From positions 1 to 57,345 of the forward strand of contig CAMJKP010000015.1 of the NCBI GenBank assembly GCA_946406435.1: a DNA stretch of 57,345 nt. Reading direction: 5' to 3'. Of this stretch, positions 47,375-55,514 are shown piece after piece. The notes under the pieces were generated by a model, which was not told where the DNA came from, did not search any database, and saw nothing but the letters and a program-made list of their open reading frames with translations. Position 1 is the stretch's first letter. The number at the start of each line of letters is the position of its first letter. Origin of the DNA: an uncultured Prevotellaceae bacterium. GTDB taxonomy: Bacteria > Bacteroidota > Bacteroidia > Bacteroidales > Bacteroidaceae. Made by a program: the position numbers and the translations under genes.

Positions 47375-48151
47375 ATGAAGCAAGCAATGATTTTTGCGGC
47401 AGGGATGGGTACCCGTCTTAAACCGCTAACCGATGTTATCCCTAAGGCTTTGGTGCCTGTAGGGGACAAGCCTCTGCTTCAGATTGTTCTTGAACGACTG
47501 CTTGATGCCGGCATCAGGAACGTGGTTGTCAACGTGCATCATAAATCGGCTCAGATTTGTAATTTCCTCAGTCTCCTGCAATCGCATTATGACGTGAAAA
47601 CCAGCATATCCGATGAGTCAGAGCAACTGCTTGAGACTGGTGGTGGCATCCGTAAGGCGCAGGGCTTGTTCAATGCTGATGCCCCGATACTGATTCATAA
47701 TGTGGATATCCTCTCAAATGTGAATCTCGGTGCTTTCTACGATAATATTGGCGATGCAGATGCCATGCTCTTGGTAAGCGAGCGCAAGACAAAACGCTAC
47801 CTCCTCTTCGATGAAGATATGAATCTCGTCGGCTGGACAAATATCGAGACAGGTGAAGTGAAAAGTCCGTATCCGGAGATAAAAGCTCTGAGCGGTTACT
47901 CAGATTCTTCACTTTTCACTTTTCACTCTTCACTTAAGTTGTTCGCCTTCTCCGGCATCCACGCTTTCTCACCACGTCTCTTTGCCGATATGGAGCAATG
48001 GCCAGAGAAATTCCCTATCATGGATTTCTATCTCAACCGTTGTGCTGAGCGCAAGATAAAGGGCTATCTGAAATCAGACCTCAAACTTCTTGATGTCGGT
48101 AAGCTCGATACGTTGGACAATGCTTTTGAATTTTTTAAAACAATCAATTAA
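47375..48151 (+). CDS. sugar-phosphate nucleotidyltransferase (MurU/RmlA-like)
   Basis: Such enzymes transfer a nucleotide onto a sugar 1-phosphate. In Bacteroidetes similar genes are often annotated as MurNAc-1-phosphate uridylyltransferase or mannose-1-phosphate guanylyltransferase. The product is 258 residues from ATG 47375, with the signature MIFAAGMGTRLKPLTDVIPK, ALVPVGDKPLLQIVLERLLD, and the metal Asp in LIHNVDILSN. Near residues 175-188 a repeat-coded insert (YSDSSLFTFHSSLKL, from CACTTTTCACTTTTCACTCT) lies before FAFSGIHAFSPRLF. The insert is probably a surface loop. The kinase partner usual for MurU (AmgK-type) is not in the window. Confidence 0.85.
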   Translation: MKQAMIFAAGMGTRLKPLTDVIPKALVPVGDKPLLQIVLERLLDAGIRNVVVNVHHKSAQICNFLSLLQSHYDVKTSISDESEQLLETGGGIRKAQGLFNADAPILIHNVDILSNVNLGAFYDNIGDADAMLLVSERKTKRYLLFDEDMNLVGWTNIETGEVKSPYPEIKALSGYSDSSLFTFHSSLKLFAFSGIHAFSPRLFADMEQWPEKFPIMDFYLNRCAERKIKGYLKSDLKLLDVGKLDTLDNAFEFFKTIN

Positions 48152-48206
48152 TATCAACCACCTCCCGAATCCATACTATAACACATCCTTTCCTTTGGTT
48201 GGGCAT

Positions 48207-48242
48207 GGTTAGGCTTTTGGTTAGGCTTTTGGTTAGGCTTTA
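48207..48242 (+). repeat. three tandem GGTTAGGCTTTT units before guaA
   Basis: Three 12-base units occur (48207-48218, 48219-48230, 48231-48242, the last ending TTTA). They finish 3 bases before the guaA ATG and so occupy the ribosome-binding region. A diverged unit, TTTGGTTGGGCAT, precedes. Confidence 0.9.
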
Positions 48243-48245
48243 ATT

Positions 48246-49853
48246 ATGCAGAAAATAATCATCTTAGACTTTGGCAGTCAGACCACTCAGCTCATTGGCC
48301 GTCGTGTTCGTGAGCTTGACACGTTCTGTGAAATCATGCCTTACAATAAGTATCCTGAAGATGACAAAGACGTTATCGGCGTCATCCTTTCAGGCTCTCC
48401 TTATTCCGTGCATGATCCAGAGGCATTCAAGGTAAACCTTGACCGCTTCATGGGCCGTCTGCCAGTTCTCGGCATCTGCTACGGTGCCCAGTTTATCAGT
48501 CACACCCTCGGTGGCAAGGTTGAGAAGGCTGACTCTCGCGAGTATGGTCGTGCCAACCTCGGTTTCATCGACAAGAGCAACATCCTCTTCAAGGGCTTCG
48601 ACGACAACTCACAGGTATGGATGAGCCATGGTGACACCATCACAGCTATCCCAGAAGGCTTTGAGTGCATCGCAAGTACTGCTAACGTGAAGTATGCGGC
48701 ATACGCAAGCAAGACTCAGCCAGTATGGGCTGTTCAGTTCCACCCAGAGGTGTTCCATTCTGTTCAGGGCACACAGTTGCTCAAGAACTTCGTCGTTGAC
48801 GTGTGCGGATCAAAGCAGTCTTGGAGCGCTGACTCATTCGTAGAGACAACCGTTGCCGAGCTCAAGGCACAGGTAGGTAATGACCGTGTCATCCTCGGTC
48901 TTTCCGGAGGTGTTGACTCAAGCGTTGCAGCCGTACTCCTCAACAAGGCTATCGGCGACCGCCTTACATGTATCTTCGTTGATCATGGTATGCTTCGCAA
49001 GAACGAGTTCCGTGATGTGATGGAGGATTACAAATGCCTCGGTCTTAACGTGATAGGTGTTGATGCAAGCGAGAAGTTCTTCTCTGACCTCGCTGGCGTT
49101 TCCGATCCAGAGCAGAAGCGTAAGATCATCGGTCGTGACTTCGTAGAGGTGTTCAATGCTGAGGCTAAGAAGATCAAGGACGCAAAGTGGCTCGCACAGG
49201 GAACTATCTATCCTGACCGTATCGAGTCTCTCAATATCACAGGTAAGGTAATCAAGTCACACCATAATGTAGGCGGTCTTCCAAAGGAGATGCACCTTCA
49301 GCTCTGTGAGCCTCTCAAGTGGCTGTTCAAGGACGAGGTTCGTCGTGTAGGCCGTTCTATGGGTATGCCAGAGCACCTTATCACACGTCATCCGTTCCCA
49401 GGACCGGGTCTTGCCGTACGTATCCTTGGCGATATCACTCCTGAGAAGGTACGTATCCTTCAGGATGCCGACGATATCTATATCCGCGGACTTCGTGAGT
49501 ACAAGACAAAGCTCTCTGGCGAACAGGCACGTGCCGTTCTCGCAGCCGGCGTTCCTGCCGATATGAAGGATGGTGAGATAGAGGTAAGCCTCTACGATCA
49601 GATCTGGCAGGCAGGCACCATACTCCTCTCTACCGTTCGTTCAGTAGGCGTTATGGGTGATGAGCGTACATATGAGCATCCAGTTGCTCTCCGTGCCGTT
49701 ACCTCTACCGATGCTATGACAGCCGACTGGGCACATCTCCCTTACGACTTCATGGCAAAGTGCTCTAACGAGATTATCAATAAGGTGAAGGGTGTTAACC
49801 GCGTTTGCTACGACATCTCTTCAAAACCACCTGCAACAATTGAGTGGGAATAA
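48246..49853 (+). CDS. guaA: GMP synthase (glutamine-hydrolysing)
   Basis: GuaA converts XMP to GMP with ATP and glutamine. The 535-residue protein has the class I amidotransferase domain ([20 protein letters not shown], nucleophile Cys in [22 protein letters not shown]). The ATP-pyrophosphatase domain follows with the PP-loop [15 protein letters not shown]. The C-terminal dimerisation domain contains [20 protein letters not shown] and ends [11 protein letters not shown] run of 12-base tandem repeats lies immediately before the ATG. A terminator follows at 49857. Codon bias suggests strong expression. Confidence 0.97.
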   Translation: MQKIIILDFGSQTTQLIGRRVRELDTFCEIMPYNKYPEDDKDVIGVILSGSPYSVHDPEAFKVNLDRFMGRLPVLGICYGAQFISHTLGGKVEKADSREYGRANLGFIDKSNILFKGFDDNSQVWMSHGDTITAIPEGFECIASTANVKYAAYASKTQPVWAVQFHPEVFHSVQGTQLLKNFVVDVCGSKQSWSADSFVETTVAELKAQVGNDRVILGLSGGVDSSVAAVLLNKAIGDRLTCIFVDHGMLRKNEFRDVMEDYKCLGLNVIGVDASEKFFSDLAGVSDPEQKRKIIGRDFVEVFNAEAKKIKDAKWLAQGTIYPDRIESLNITGKVIKSHHNVGGLPKEMHLQLCEPLKWLFKDEVRRVGRSMGMPEHLITRHPFPGPGLAVRILGDITPEKVRILQDADDIYIRGLREYKTKLSGEQARAVLAAGVPADMKDGEIEVSLYDQIWQAGTILLSTVRSVGVMGDERTYEHPVALRAVTSTDAMTADWAHLPYDFMAKCSNEIINKVKGVNRVCYDISSKPPATIEWE

Positions 49854-49856
49854 AAT

Positions 49857-49878
49857 CAGGGCTTTAAGCCTGTTTTTT
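49857..49878 (+). terminator. terminator after guaA
   Basis: CAGGGC (49857-49862) pairs with GCCTG (49868-49872), with one bulged G and loop TTTAA. Six T follow. It lies 4 bases after the stop codon. Confidence 0.65.
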
Positions 49879-49999
49879 CACAGATTTTGAATCAGCCCTA
49901 ATTTTACCCCAATCAATTGTCGCACAGATAGTTAGACCGTATTCTGTTATATTATTATGATGGAGTACGGTTTTATTATTTGAGCAATATTTTGAAAAG

Positions 50000-50042
50000 T
50001 TGACACGATTTGTTGACACCGCTTGACACGATTTGTTGACAC
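50000..50042. repeat. two direct copies of TTGACACGATTTGTTGACAC
   Basis: The 20-base unit occurs at 50000-50019 and 50023-50042, and each unit itself begins and ends with TTGACAC. It is a further locus-specific word repeat. No gene is seen in 49879-50143. Confidence 0.9.
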
Positions 50043-50091
50043 GTTTTTACTGACAAAAGTTTTGGGAGTAAATACTTGCTCCTTTTCTGAC

Positions 50092-50118
50092 AAAAAAATT
50101 CCCCCTATGCAGGGGGAT
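50092..50118 (-). terminator. terminator after the LiaF-like gene
   Basis: On the minus strand CCCCC-TGCATA-GGGGG (50101-50116) is followed by AATTTTTTT. It lies about 26 bases beyond the stop codon. The hairpin resembles one arm of the GC-rich repeats. Confidence 0.75.
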
Positions 50119-50143
50119 TTAGAGGGTCTAAGCTATACCTTTA

Positions 50144-50698
50144 TTAGCATTGTATCTCAATGCCGCCTACCATGCAGTTTGCCTTGATGGTAAGTCGCTT
50201 TGCGTCCTTGTCCTGACAATGTGGGTGCTTGTTGCTTACCCCGCCAAGGAAGCAGGAGCTGTCAACCTGAAGACTTACGTTCTGAGGCAGTTTCAGTTCC
50301 ACTCCGCCGAAAAGCGTGTGAACGTCCAACACACTTCCGTCCTGAATGTCTGCACCACGCAAATCCATGCATACTCCACCGAAGAAGGCATCAATCTTCG
50401 CACCATGGAAATTCTCGTCTCTGAAGTTGTAGGCATTGCCTGCAAATGCAACCGAGATTTTCATTGGCTCACCTTCTTCCACTTCAGGCACCTCGCACAA
50501 CTTCATATTCGTGCTGTGCTCATGTCCGTTTGATGAACTGAAAACCAGTCTCAATCCAATCAATAACACTATACCTGGAATGATGAACTTCTTCCAGTCA
50601 GCTTCAAGGATACTGTCAAAATAGTCGTATCCTAATGCCTTTGTCATCATCATTACACCTATTGCAAGGATGATGATTCCAAATATTATTCTTTTCAT
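50144..50698 (-). CDS. LiaF/DUF5668-like membrane protein
   Basis: The product is 184 residues from ATG 50698 (MKRIIFGIIILAIGVMMMTK). Two N-terminal membrane segments (FGIIILAIGVMMM and FIIPGIVLLIGLRLVF) match the LiaI/LiaF-like transmembrane domain. The soluble C-terminal part contains AFAGNAYNF, IDAFFGGVCMDLRGAD and VHTLFGGVELKLPQ, the repeated beta-strand pattern of the LiaF C-terminal domain (cell-wall-active antibiotic response proteins). In Firmicutes LiaF inhibits an envelope-stress sensor. In Bacteroidetes the role is unknown. It is divergent from the TPR-HTH regulator gene. Confidence 0.85.
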   Translation of the reverse strand: MKRIIFGIIILAIGVMMMTKALGYDYFDSILEADWKKFIIPGIVLLIGLRLVFSSSNGHEHSTNMKLCEVPEVEEGEPMKISVAFAGNAYNFRDENFHGAKIDAFFGGVCMDLRGADIQDGSVLDVHTLFGGVELKLPQNVSLQVDSSCFLGGVSNKHPHCQDKDAKRLTIKANCMVGGIEIQC

Positions 50699-50862
50699 AT
50701 CGTTCTCTTTTCTTGCTGCAAAATTACTAATATCTTGCAAAATAACCAAGAAAATGTCGTGACAAGGTTGTGACGAATGGTAAAGTCACGCTTTCGTCAC
50801 GCATTTCGTCCCTTTTTTCTGAAAAATAACGCGAATCTTTCGCTTTTTCGGGGTAAAAGAAG

Positions 50863-50870
50863 TAACTTTG
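50863..50870 (+). promoter_or_regulatory. -7 box of the TPR-HTH regulator gene
   Basis: TAACTTTG fits the consensus, with a weak TTTC at 50838-50841 (21-base spacer). The ATG at 50880 gives an almost leaderless mRNA. Confidence 0.6.
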
Positions 50871-50879
50871 CACACTATC

Positions 50880-52376
50880 ATGAGTAATAAGATTGTTTTC
50901 ATAGGTGTAGTATCCCTTTTCTTCCTGACGCTGTTCTCATGCGGAAACAGAATGCAGGAGGCGGAGGCATTGTATAAAGAAGGATTTATAGCATCCAAGA
51001 ACCCCGATTCACTTAACGAGGCTACCGATATGCTCCTGCAATCCCTGGCGCTTCAGGATGAGAGCAAGCCTACCGAACTTCTCGTGAAGACATACGAGCG
51101 CATATCACGCATGTATTGGATGCTGGATTATAACGAGAAATCGCTCGACTACGCCAAGAAAGCGGTGGCGGCTATGAAGGATATCGACAACGACTCCCTC
51201 CGCTTGGGCGCGTATAACCGCGTCGCATCATGCTATTACATTACCGACCTGCCTCTGAAATTCGACAGCGCCGCATATTACTGGAATAAGATGCTTGAGC
51301 TCGCCATTGCCAAGAAGGACAACAAGAACATCATGGATGCCTACAACAACCTCGGTGCCATGCTTGTCAGGCAGGAGAAATACGATGAGGCTCTTGCAAT
51401 GTTCGAGCGTTCATACAGCGTGCCTGCACAGAAACAGGCCGACCGCGCCAAGTATTACTACAACCGCTCACGATGCTTTGAGTTCAAGGAACAATGGGAC
51501 TCCTGCATCGCAGCCATCCGCAAGAGCCTTCCAATGCACGACCCCAACGACTATGAGGCTATCGCGAAACTATATATAAGGTGGTTTTATGCAGAGAAGC
51601 ATCTGAATCATCACAAAGACGCATGTATCTATGCCGATTCCGCTATAAATTATATGGGGCAGTACCTCGAAGAGCACGAGCGCGAAGACCTCAAAAGCGT
51701 AACGGAGCGCCATCAGCGTGAGAGATACTCCAACGACCTCCGACTTCAGCGCACCCACTGGCTTGTCGTCGTGCTTGGCATGATAGTCATCTTCGGACTC
51801 CTTTTCCTCCTCATGATGTTCCGTAACAAGCGTCGCATGGAAAGCCTTCAGCGCAGAATGGAAGCCCTCAACCTCCGAGTAGTACGCGAGGAGCAGGTGA
51901 AGAAACATGCAAGCGCTCATAAGGAAGAGACTGGTGCAGATCTCCCTTCTCCATCCACGGGGGAAGGGCAGGGCGAAGAGGTTGAATGGACCGAGGAAAA
52001 AGAAGAGAACCTCTCCATGCTCTACCTTGAGCAGTTCAAGGTGTTGAAAGAGATATTCCTCGCACGTCCTGCATACCCCAAGCTCCGACAGCTGCGATAC
52101 CACACCGACAAGAACTACCTGCCCGACGAAGAGCGCCTGCCGCTCATCGACAGCATCCTAGAGGTGTTCATCGACCCGTTGCAGAAACTCGTTGCCACCT
52201 ATCCCGAACTCACAGAGGACGAGTGCATCTACGCCCTGCTCATCTTCGTAGGGTGCAATAATGCTACGGCTTCAATAATAACGAAAACAAGTGAGGCTAC
52301 GCTCCGCAAGCGCCGTTCACGTTTCAAGCAAAAAACAAGCGAACAGGTGTTCAATCTGTTTATGGGGGTGAAATAG
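50880..52376 (+). CDS. membrane-anchored TPR regulator with C-terminal HTH
   Basis: The product is 498 residues from ATG 50880. An N-terminal signal/lipobox (FLTLFSCGN) is followed by six or so TPR units in the periplasm (IMDAYNNLGAMLVRQEKYDE, ALAMFERSYSV). A transmembrane helix at about residue 300 (WLVVVLGMIVIFGLLFLLMM) leads to a cytoplasmic coiled coil and a C-terminal helix-turn-helix-like region (CNNATASIITKTSEATLRKR). This architecture is a common Bacteroidetes sensor-regulator. An in-frame repeat-coded insert, LPSPSTGEGQGEE, lies at about 51945-51985 between coiled coil and HTH. The outer-membrane barrel gene downstream may be a target, but only position suggests this. Confidence 0.85.
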   Translation: MSNKIVFIGVVSLFFLTLFSCGNRMQEAEALYKEGFIASKNPDSLNEATDMLLQSLALQDESKPTELLVKTYERISRMYWMLDYNEKSLDYAKKAVAAMKDIDNDSLRLGAYNRVASCYYITDLPLKFDSAAYYWNKMLELAIAKKDNKNIMDAYNNLGAMLVRQEKYDEALAMFERSYSVPAQKQADRAKYYYNRSRCFEFKEQWDSCIAAIRKSLPMHDPNDYEAIAKLYIRWFYAEKHLNHHKDACIYADSAINYMGQYLEEHEREDLKSVTERHQRERYSNDLRLQRTHWLVVVLGMIVIFGLLFLLMMFRNKRRMESLQRRMEALNLRVVREEQVKKHASAHKEETGADLPSPSTGEGQGEEVEWTEEKEENLSMLYLEQFKVLKEIFLARPAYPKLRQLRYHTDKNYLPDEERLPLIDSILEVFIDPLQKLVATYPELTEDECIYALLIFVGCNNATASIITKTSEATLRKRRSRFKQKTSEQVFNLFMGVK

Positions 52377-52530
52377 AAACGAATAATGAATAGTGAATAA
52401 TGAATAATACTGGCTAACGCCCTTGTGTGCATATTTCGTTCTGGTGGCTACCTGTATTAAGTATTTTTCACTTTTCACTATTCACTTTTCACTTAATAGG
52501 TGCGTTTTTTTGTTTATTTTTCCTAAAATT
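52377..52530. repeat. inverted AATGAATAGTGAA-type repeat
   Basis: AATAATGAATAGTGAATAAT (52382-52401) is mirrored by TTCACTTTTCACTATTCACT (about 52468-52490). Between them is TGGCTAACGCCC, a relative of the GGCTAGCGCAGTA word. No gene is seen here. Confidence 0.65.
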
Positions 52531-52562
52531 TTTGGTAGTCTGTAGATAATAGCATACTTTTG
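52531..52562 (+). promoter_or_regulatory. promoter of the outer-membrane barrel gene
   Basis: TTTG (52531-52534), a 20-base spacer and TACTTTTG (52555-52562) match the consensus exactly. The leader is about 170 bases long and contains an AGGTTTTTAGG word block (52597-52612). Confidence 0.85.
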
Positions 52563-52741
52563 CACTCGGAATTTTCAAAAAAGGTTCTAATGTATTCAGG
52601 TTTTTAGGTTAAGAATGCTTATAACGAAGCGGTCCCCTCTGACCCATAACCTCCAAGTCATCTAGCTAATATTCAAGAGGAATCCGAAAATCTTTTAATA
52701 GAGTAGGAACATACATTAAATCAATTAATTATTAAAAAATC

Positions 52742-53329
52742 ATGAAAAAATTATTAACCATTATTGCTACTGCTTTTATTGCTTTGTCTGTATCTGCACA
52801 GTCAGAGGCTGGTTCATTCACTTTGCAGCCAAACGTAGGTTTCACTTACACTACCGCTACTGGTGATTGGGGTAAAGGTACTGATGGCGCTTTTGCTCTT
52901 ACCGCTGGTGTTGAGGGTATGTATATGGTAAACGACAAGTTCGGTGCAGCTCTTGGCGTGAACTTAACTGGCTATAATACAAGCGTAGAAACACGTAAGG
53001 ATGATGTTATTTACAGCAACTACTATTTTAACTTCCCTGTAACTGCAAACTATTATGTAGCTCCAGGTCTCGCTGTTAAGGCTGGTATTGCTTTGAATCT
53101 CCTTGCAACGGCTAAGATCGATGATTATGACGAATACGATTTTGGAATTACGAGTGTGAAAGTAAAGGACATGTATAAGTCAACATTCTTCACTGTTCCT
53201 GTAGGTGTTTCTTATGAGTTTAACAGTTTCGTATTCGATGCTCGTTATAATATTGGAATTAGCAAGGTCGCAAAGGATGATGATGGTAGCTTCAACGCTC
53301 TCACCTTCACAGTTGGCTATAAGTTCTAA
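52742..53329 (+). CDS. outer-membrane beta-barrel protein
   Basis: This is a 195-residue porin-like small barrel of the OMP_b-brl type. The signal peptide is MKKLLTIIATAFIALSVSAQ. Alternating strands follow (FTLQPNVGFTYTTATGDWGK, FGAALGVNLTGYN, YYFNFPVTANYYVAPGLAVK), and the chain ends in an aromatic C-terminal strand, FNALTFTVGYKF, as needed for BAM recognition. The ligand is unknown. The gene has its own promoter and terminator. Confidence 0.9.
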   Translation: MKKLLTIIATAFIALSVSAQSEAGSFTLQPNVGFTYTTATGDWGKGTDGAFALTAGVEGMYMVNDKFGAALGVNLTGYNTSVETRKDDVIYSNYYFNFPVTANYYVAPGLAVKAGIALNLLATAKIDDYDEYDFGITSVKVKDMYKSTFFTVPVGVSYEFNSFVFDARYNIGISKVAKDDDGSFNALTFTVGYKF

Positions 53330-53351
53330 AATTATACAATAATAAATATAC

Positions 53352-53391
53352 ATCGGCTTGCAATCATCAAGGTTGTGAGCCGATTTTTTTT
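53352..53391 (+). terminator. Rho-independent terminator after the barrel gene
   Basis: Arms 53352-53363 and 53373-53384 (ATCGGCTTGCAA and TTGTGAGCCGAT) pair over 12 bp with two G-U pairs, followed by eight T. Confidence 0.88.
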
Positions 53392-53462
53392 CTCTCTGTC
53401 ATGAAACTCCCAATCTTAATCTCTCTAATTCTTGATATAAATAACAGATAGGAGTGATTGCC

Positions 53463-53600
53463 AAGTAACTCCGATGTAAGTCCCTTGCAAATCCCATGTA
53501 AGTCCCATTGTTATGAACGGACTTGAAACGGACTTGAAACGGACTTGAAGCGAAGGTGAAACGAAGGCATAGCGAAGGATCAACGGAGGCATAACAGCCT
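53463..53600. repeat. 11-bp-period degenerate tandem array, locus 3
   Basis: The 11-base units AAGTAACTCCG, ATGTAAGTCCC, TTGCAAATCCC and ATGTAAGTCCC are followed, after a switch of orientation, by GAAACGGACTT twice, GAAGCGAAGGT, GAAACGAAGGC, ATAGCGAAGGA and TCAACGGAGGC. The array contains both senses of the CCG/CGG core, as at locus 1. No gene is seen in 53392-54137. Confidence 0.85.
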
Positions 53601-53650
53601 TCGAATTATATTGCTCACTTTTACAGAAAGAAAAACAGAATTTTTACATT

Positions 53651-53977
53651 ACTCGTCAACTCGTCACCCATATCGCTGTAACAATAAGTGCATCAGAGAA
53701 TTACAGCGGTGATTCATTTCGTTTCACTCGTCACCCACTCATCACCATTATATGGCATATCATTTTGATATAGAATAAGTTGCAAGGCTGATTCACTCGT
53801 CACCTTTTTTATGGTGACGAGTGAATGGGGAGTGAAATGCGTGTGTAATATCCATATCCTCAATAAGATACAATGATTTTGGTGATGAGTGGGGTGACGA
53901 GTGGTATAGGGTGAATTAGCGCTGTAAGCTGCAATGCTACAATGACTTACAGCGTTATGGGTGACGAGTGATGAGTT
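53651..53977. repeat. GGTGACGAGTG word array
   Basis: About nine copies of GGTGACGAGTG or CACTCGTCACC, with variants such as CTCATCACC and GGTGATGAGTG, occur in both orientations. They are mixed with CGCTGTAA/TTACAGCG words (53674, 53700, 53920, 53946). The array abuts the 11-bp-period array, as at 29.8-30.2 kb, but with a different word. Confidence 0.85.
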
Positions 53978-54008
53978 TTTTGAAAACTCTTTTTCTAAAT
54001 GCAAAATT

Positions 54009-54078
54009 AAAAAATAAAAACGCAGAGACGCGAAGGCACAGAGAAAAAACTTTGCGACTTAGCGGCTTTGCGTTTAAT
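54009..54078. repeat. GCAGAGACGCGAAGG-type inverted repeat
   Basis: AAAAACGCAGAGACGCGAAG is mirrored by TTTGCGACTTAGCGG and CTTTGCGTTTAA. It is the third copy of the family at 22632 and 39381. Confidence 0.75.
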
Positions 54079-54137
54079 TTATTTTTTCGCATGGCTCAAC
54101 AAGCTAAAGCAAGTTGCTATGGCTCGTGATCTTTGGG

Positions 54138-55067
54138 TTATAGCTTCTGTATTCTGTATATCACATTATGCTCAAGGGCGAGTGGACGGTTGTGGGCGAA
54201 GAAGACAACGCCGGTGTCTGGGGCTTTCACCTCCTCGCGAACGGAGCAGTCGTATGGATCGAGGATGCGGGCAAGGGTGTCGCCTTTATAGACGTTCTGT
54301 CCGGCACCTACCACTCGATAGAAGATTCCGGCACGGTGGGCACGGATGTTGATGAGCTCTTCTTCCTCCATGAGGATGCTCTCGTAGCCAATGCTACGCA
54401 CCTCGTAACGGCTTACGCCAATCTTGTTGAGGAAACGGAGTATGGAGTCGATTGTCTGGTCGGATGTGGAATGCTCAACGTGGTTTGTCTGCCCTGCATA
54501 GATGCTGAACGCCTTGGTGTTCCACAGTTGCCAGTTGTAGTTGAGCAGCGTGGTGTCGTAGGGCAGGGGGATGCGCGTGGTGACGAAGGGGAGTCCGAAG
54601 AGTCGGGCATCGGTAATGTCCTCATAGCCTGTCTTGAGCATGCGGACGTGTGGCACGAAGTCGCCGGGGATGTAGAAACTTGCCATCTGTATGCCGAACT
54701 CGAATCCTTCGAGGCACTTGAAGATAGCGGCTGCGATGCGCTGGGTTGTCTCGCCCTTGTCGTAGCCGGGGAACATACGGTTGATGTCGGTGTTGTCCAT
54801 TGTCCAGAATCGTCGTGCCACGTTCATGGAGAATGGGTTGCATGAGGGGATGACGAGGATGCGCTTGCCTTGCGCTATCTTGCCCTCTGCCTCGATCTCC
54901 GTAAGGCGCTGGATTAGTCGGGCACAGATATACTGCTGCTGTATCTCATCGCCTCGCATAGCGCCTACGATGGCTACGGTCTTCTCGCCCTCACCGAACC
55001 AATATCCGTTGATGCGGAACTCATCACGATAGGGTGACGACATCCTGTATAGTGTTACTTTTTCCAT
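54138..55067 (-). CDS. aspartoacylase/AstE-like protein with lost zinc site
   Basis: The 309-residue protein is a member of the succinylglutamate desuccinylase/aspartoacylase (M14-like) family by layout and similarity to its neighbour. AIVGAMRGDEIQQQYICARL, SCNPFSMNVARRFW and DNTDINRMFPGYDKGET align with family motifs. However, the HGDE motif reads RGDE (zinc His lost). The LDVH zinc motif reads GIQM, and the general-base Glu region reads SIYAGQTNHVE. The C-terminal barrel-sandwich part (YKGDTLARILDP) is kept. It is probably catalytically inactive and may work as a binding partner of the intact paralogue. Confidence 0.82.
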   Translation of the reverse strand: MEKVTLYRMSSPYRDEFRINGYWFGEGEKTVAIVGAMRGDEIQQQYICARLIQRLTEIEAEGKIAQGKRILVIPSCNPFSMNVARRFWTMDNTDINRMFPGYDKGETTQRIAAAIFKCLEGFEFGIQMASFYIPGDFVPHVRMLKTGYEDITDARLFGLPFVTTRIPLPYDTTLLNYNWQLWNTKAFSIYAGQTNHVEHSTSDQTIDSILRFLNKIGVSRYEVRSIGYESILMEEEELINIRAHRAGIFYRVVGAGQNVYKGDTLARILDPYDCSVREEVKAPDTGVVFFAHNRPLALEHNVIYRIQKL

Positions 55068-55164
55068 TTGAAATATATATTGAGAAAGGAAATCAGCTTG
55101 CGCAGAGGTTTGGAAAGTAAATGGGGGGTAAATTAAATCAGTAAATTATATTCAATAAATTCTT

Positions 55165-55475
55165 ATTCTTTAATTTATGCGATAAACGGGCTGAAGGCCC
55201 ATTGATCTAACAGCATAGGGCATCGCCCTATGTACATGGAAACTGGTGATTTCGCCCTGTAAGGGCAAAAGCATTGCTGCATGTTAGAGCTTTTGCCCTT
55301 ACAGGGCGCTAGCTATCCTTCTAATTCCTCCCATGGCGATGCCATGGGCTAATAGCTTATTGCCCCTTCGGGGCGCTATCGGATGATTGTGGATAATCAT
55401 TTTACATTTTCCCAGCGGCGGATGCCGCGTGTAATTTACTGGTTTTAATTTACCACCAATTTACTTTCCCACCAA
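55165..55475. repeat. array of compact GC-rich hairpins
   Basis: Hairpins in a row are GGGC-TGAA-GGCCC, CATAGGGC-ATC-GCCCTATG (55214-55232), the 20-bp inverted repeat 55253-55272 with 55289-55308 (CGCCCTGTAAGGGCAAAAGC), CCCATGGC-GAT-GCCATGGG (55330-55348), GCCCC-TTC-GGGGC (about 55362-55374), and GCGGCGGATGCCGC near 55415. No gene is seen in 55068-55514. Similar strings are common between genes in Bacteroidetes. Confidence 0.85.
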
Positions 55476-55514
55476 TTCCTCGCGCAAGCGAGACCTTTCC
55501 GTAAAACCTTTCCT

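Noticed and set aside
49892..50143. small gene downstream of guaA
   Set aside because: No frame longer than a few dozen codons was seen; the segment consists of TTGACAC repeats and the LiaF-like gene terminator.
54168..54845. 225-codon plus-strand ORF
   Set aside because: It is the antisense shadow of the aspartoacylase-like gene, with no family signal and a Cys/Val-rich composition typical of shadows.
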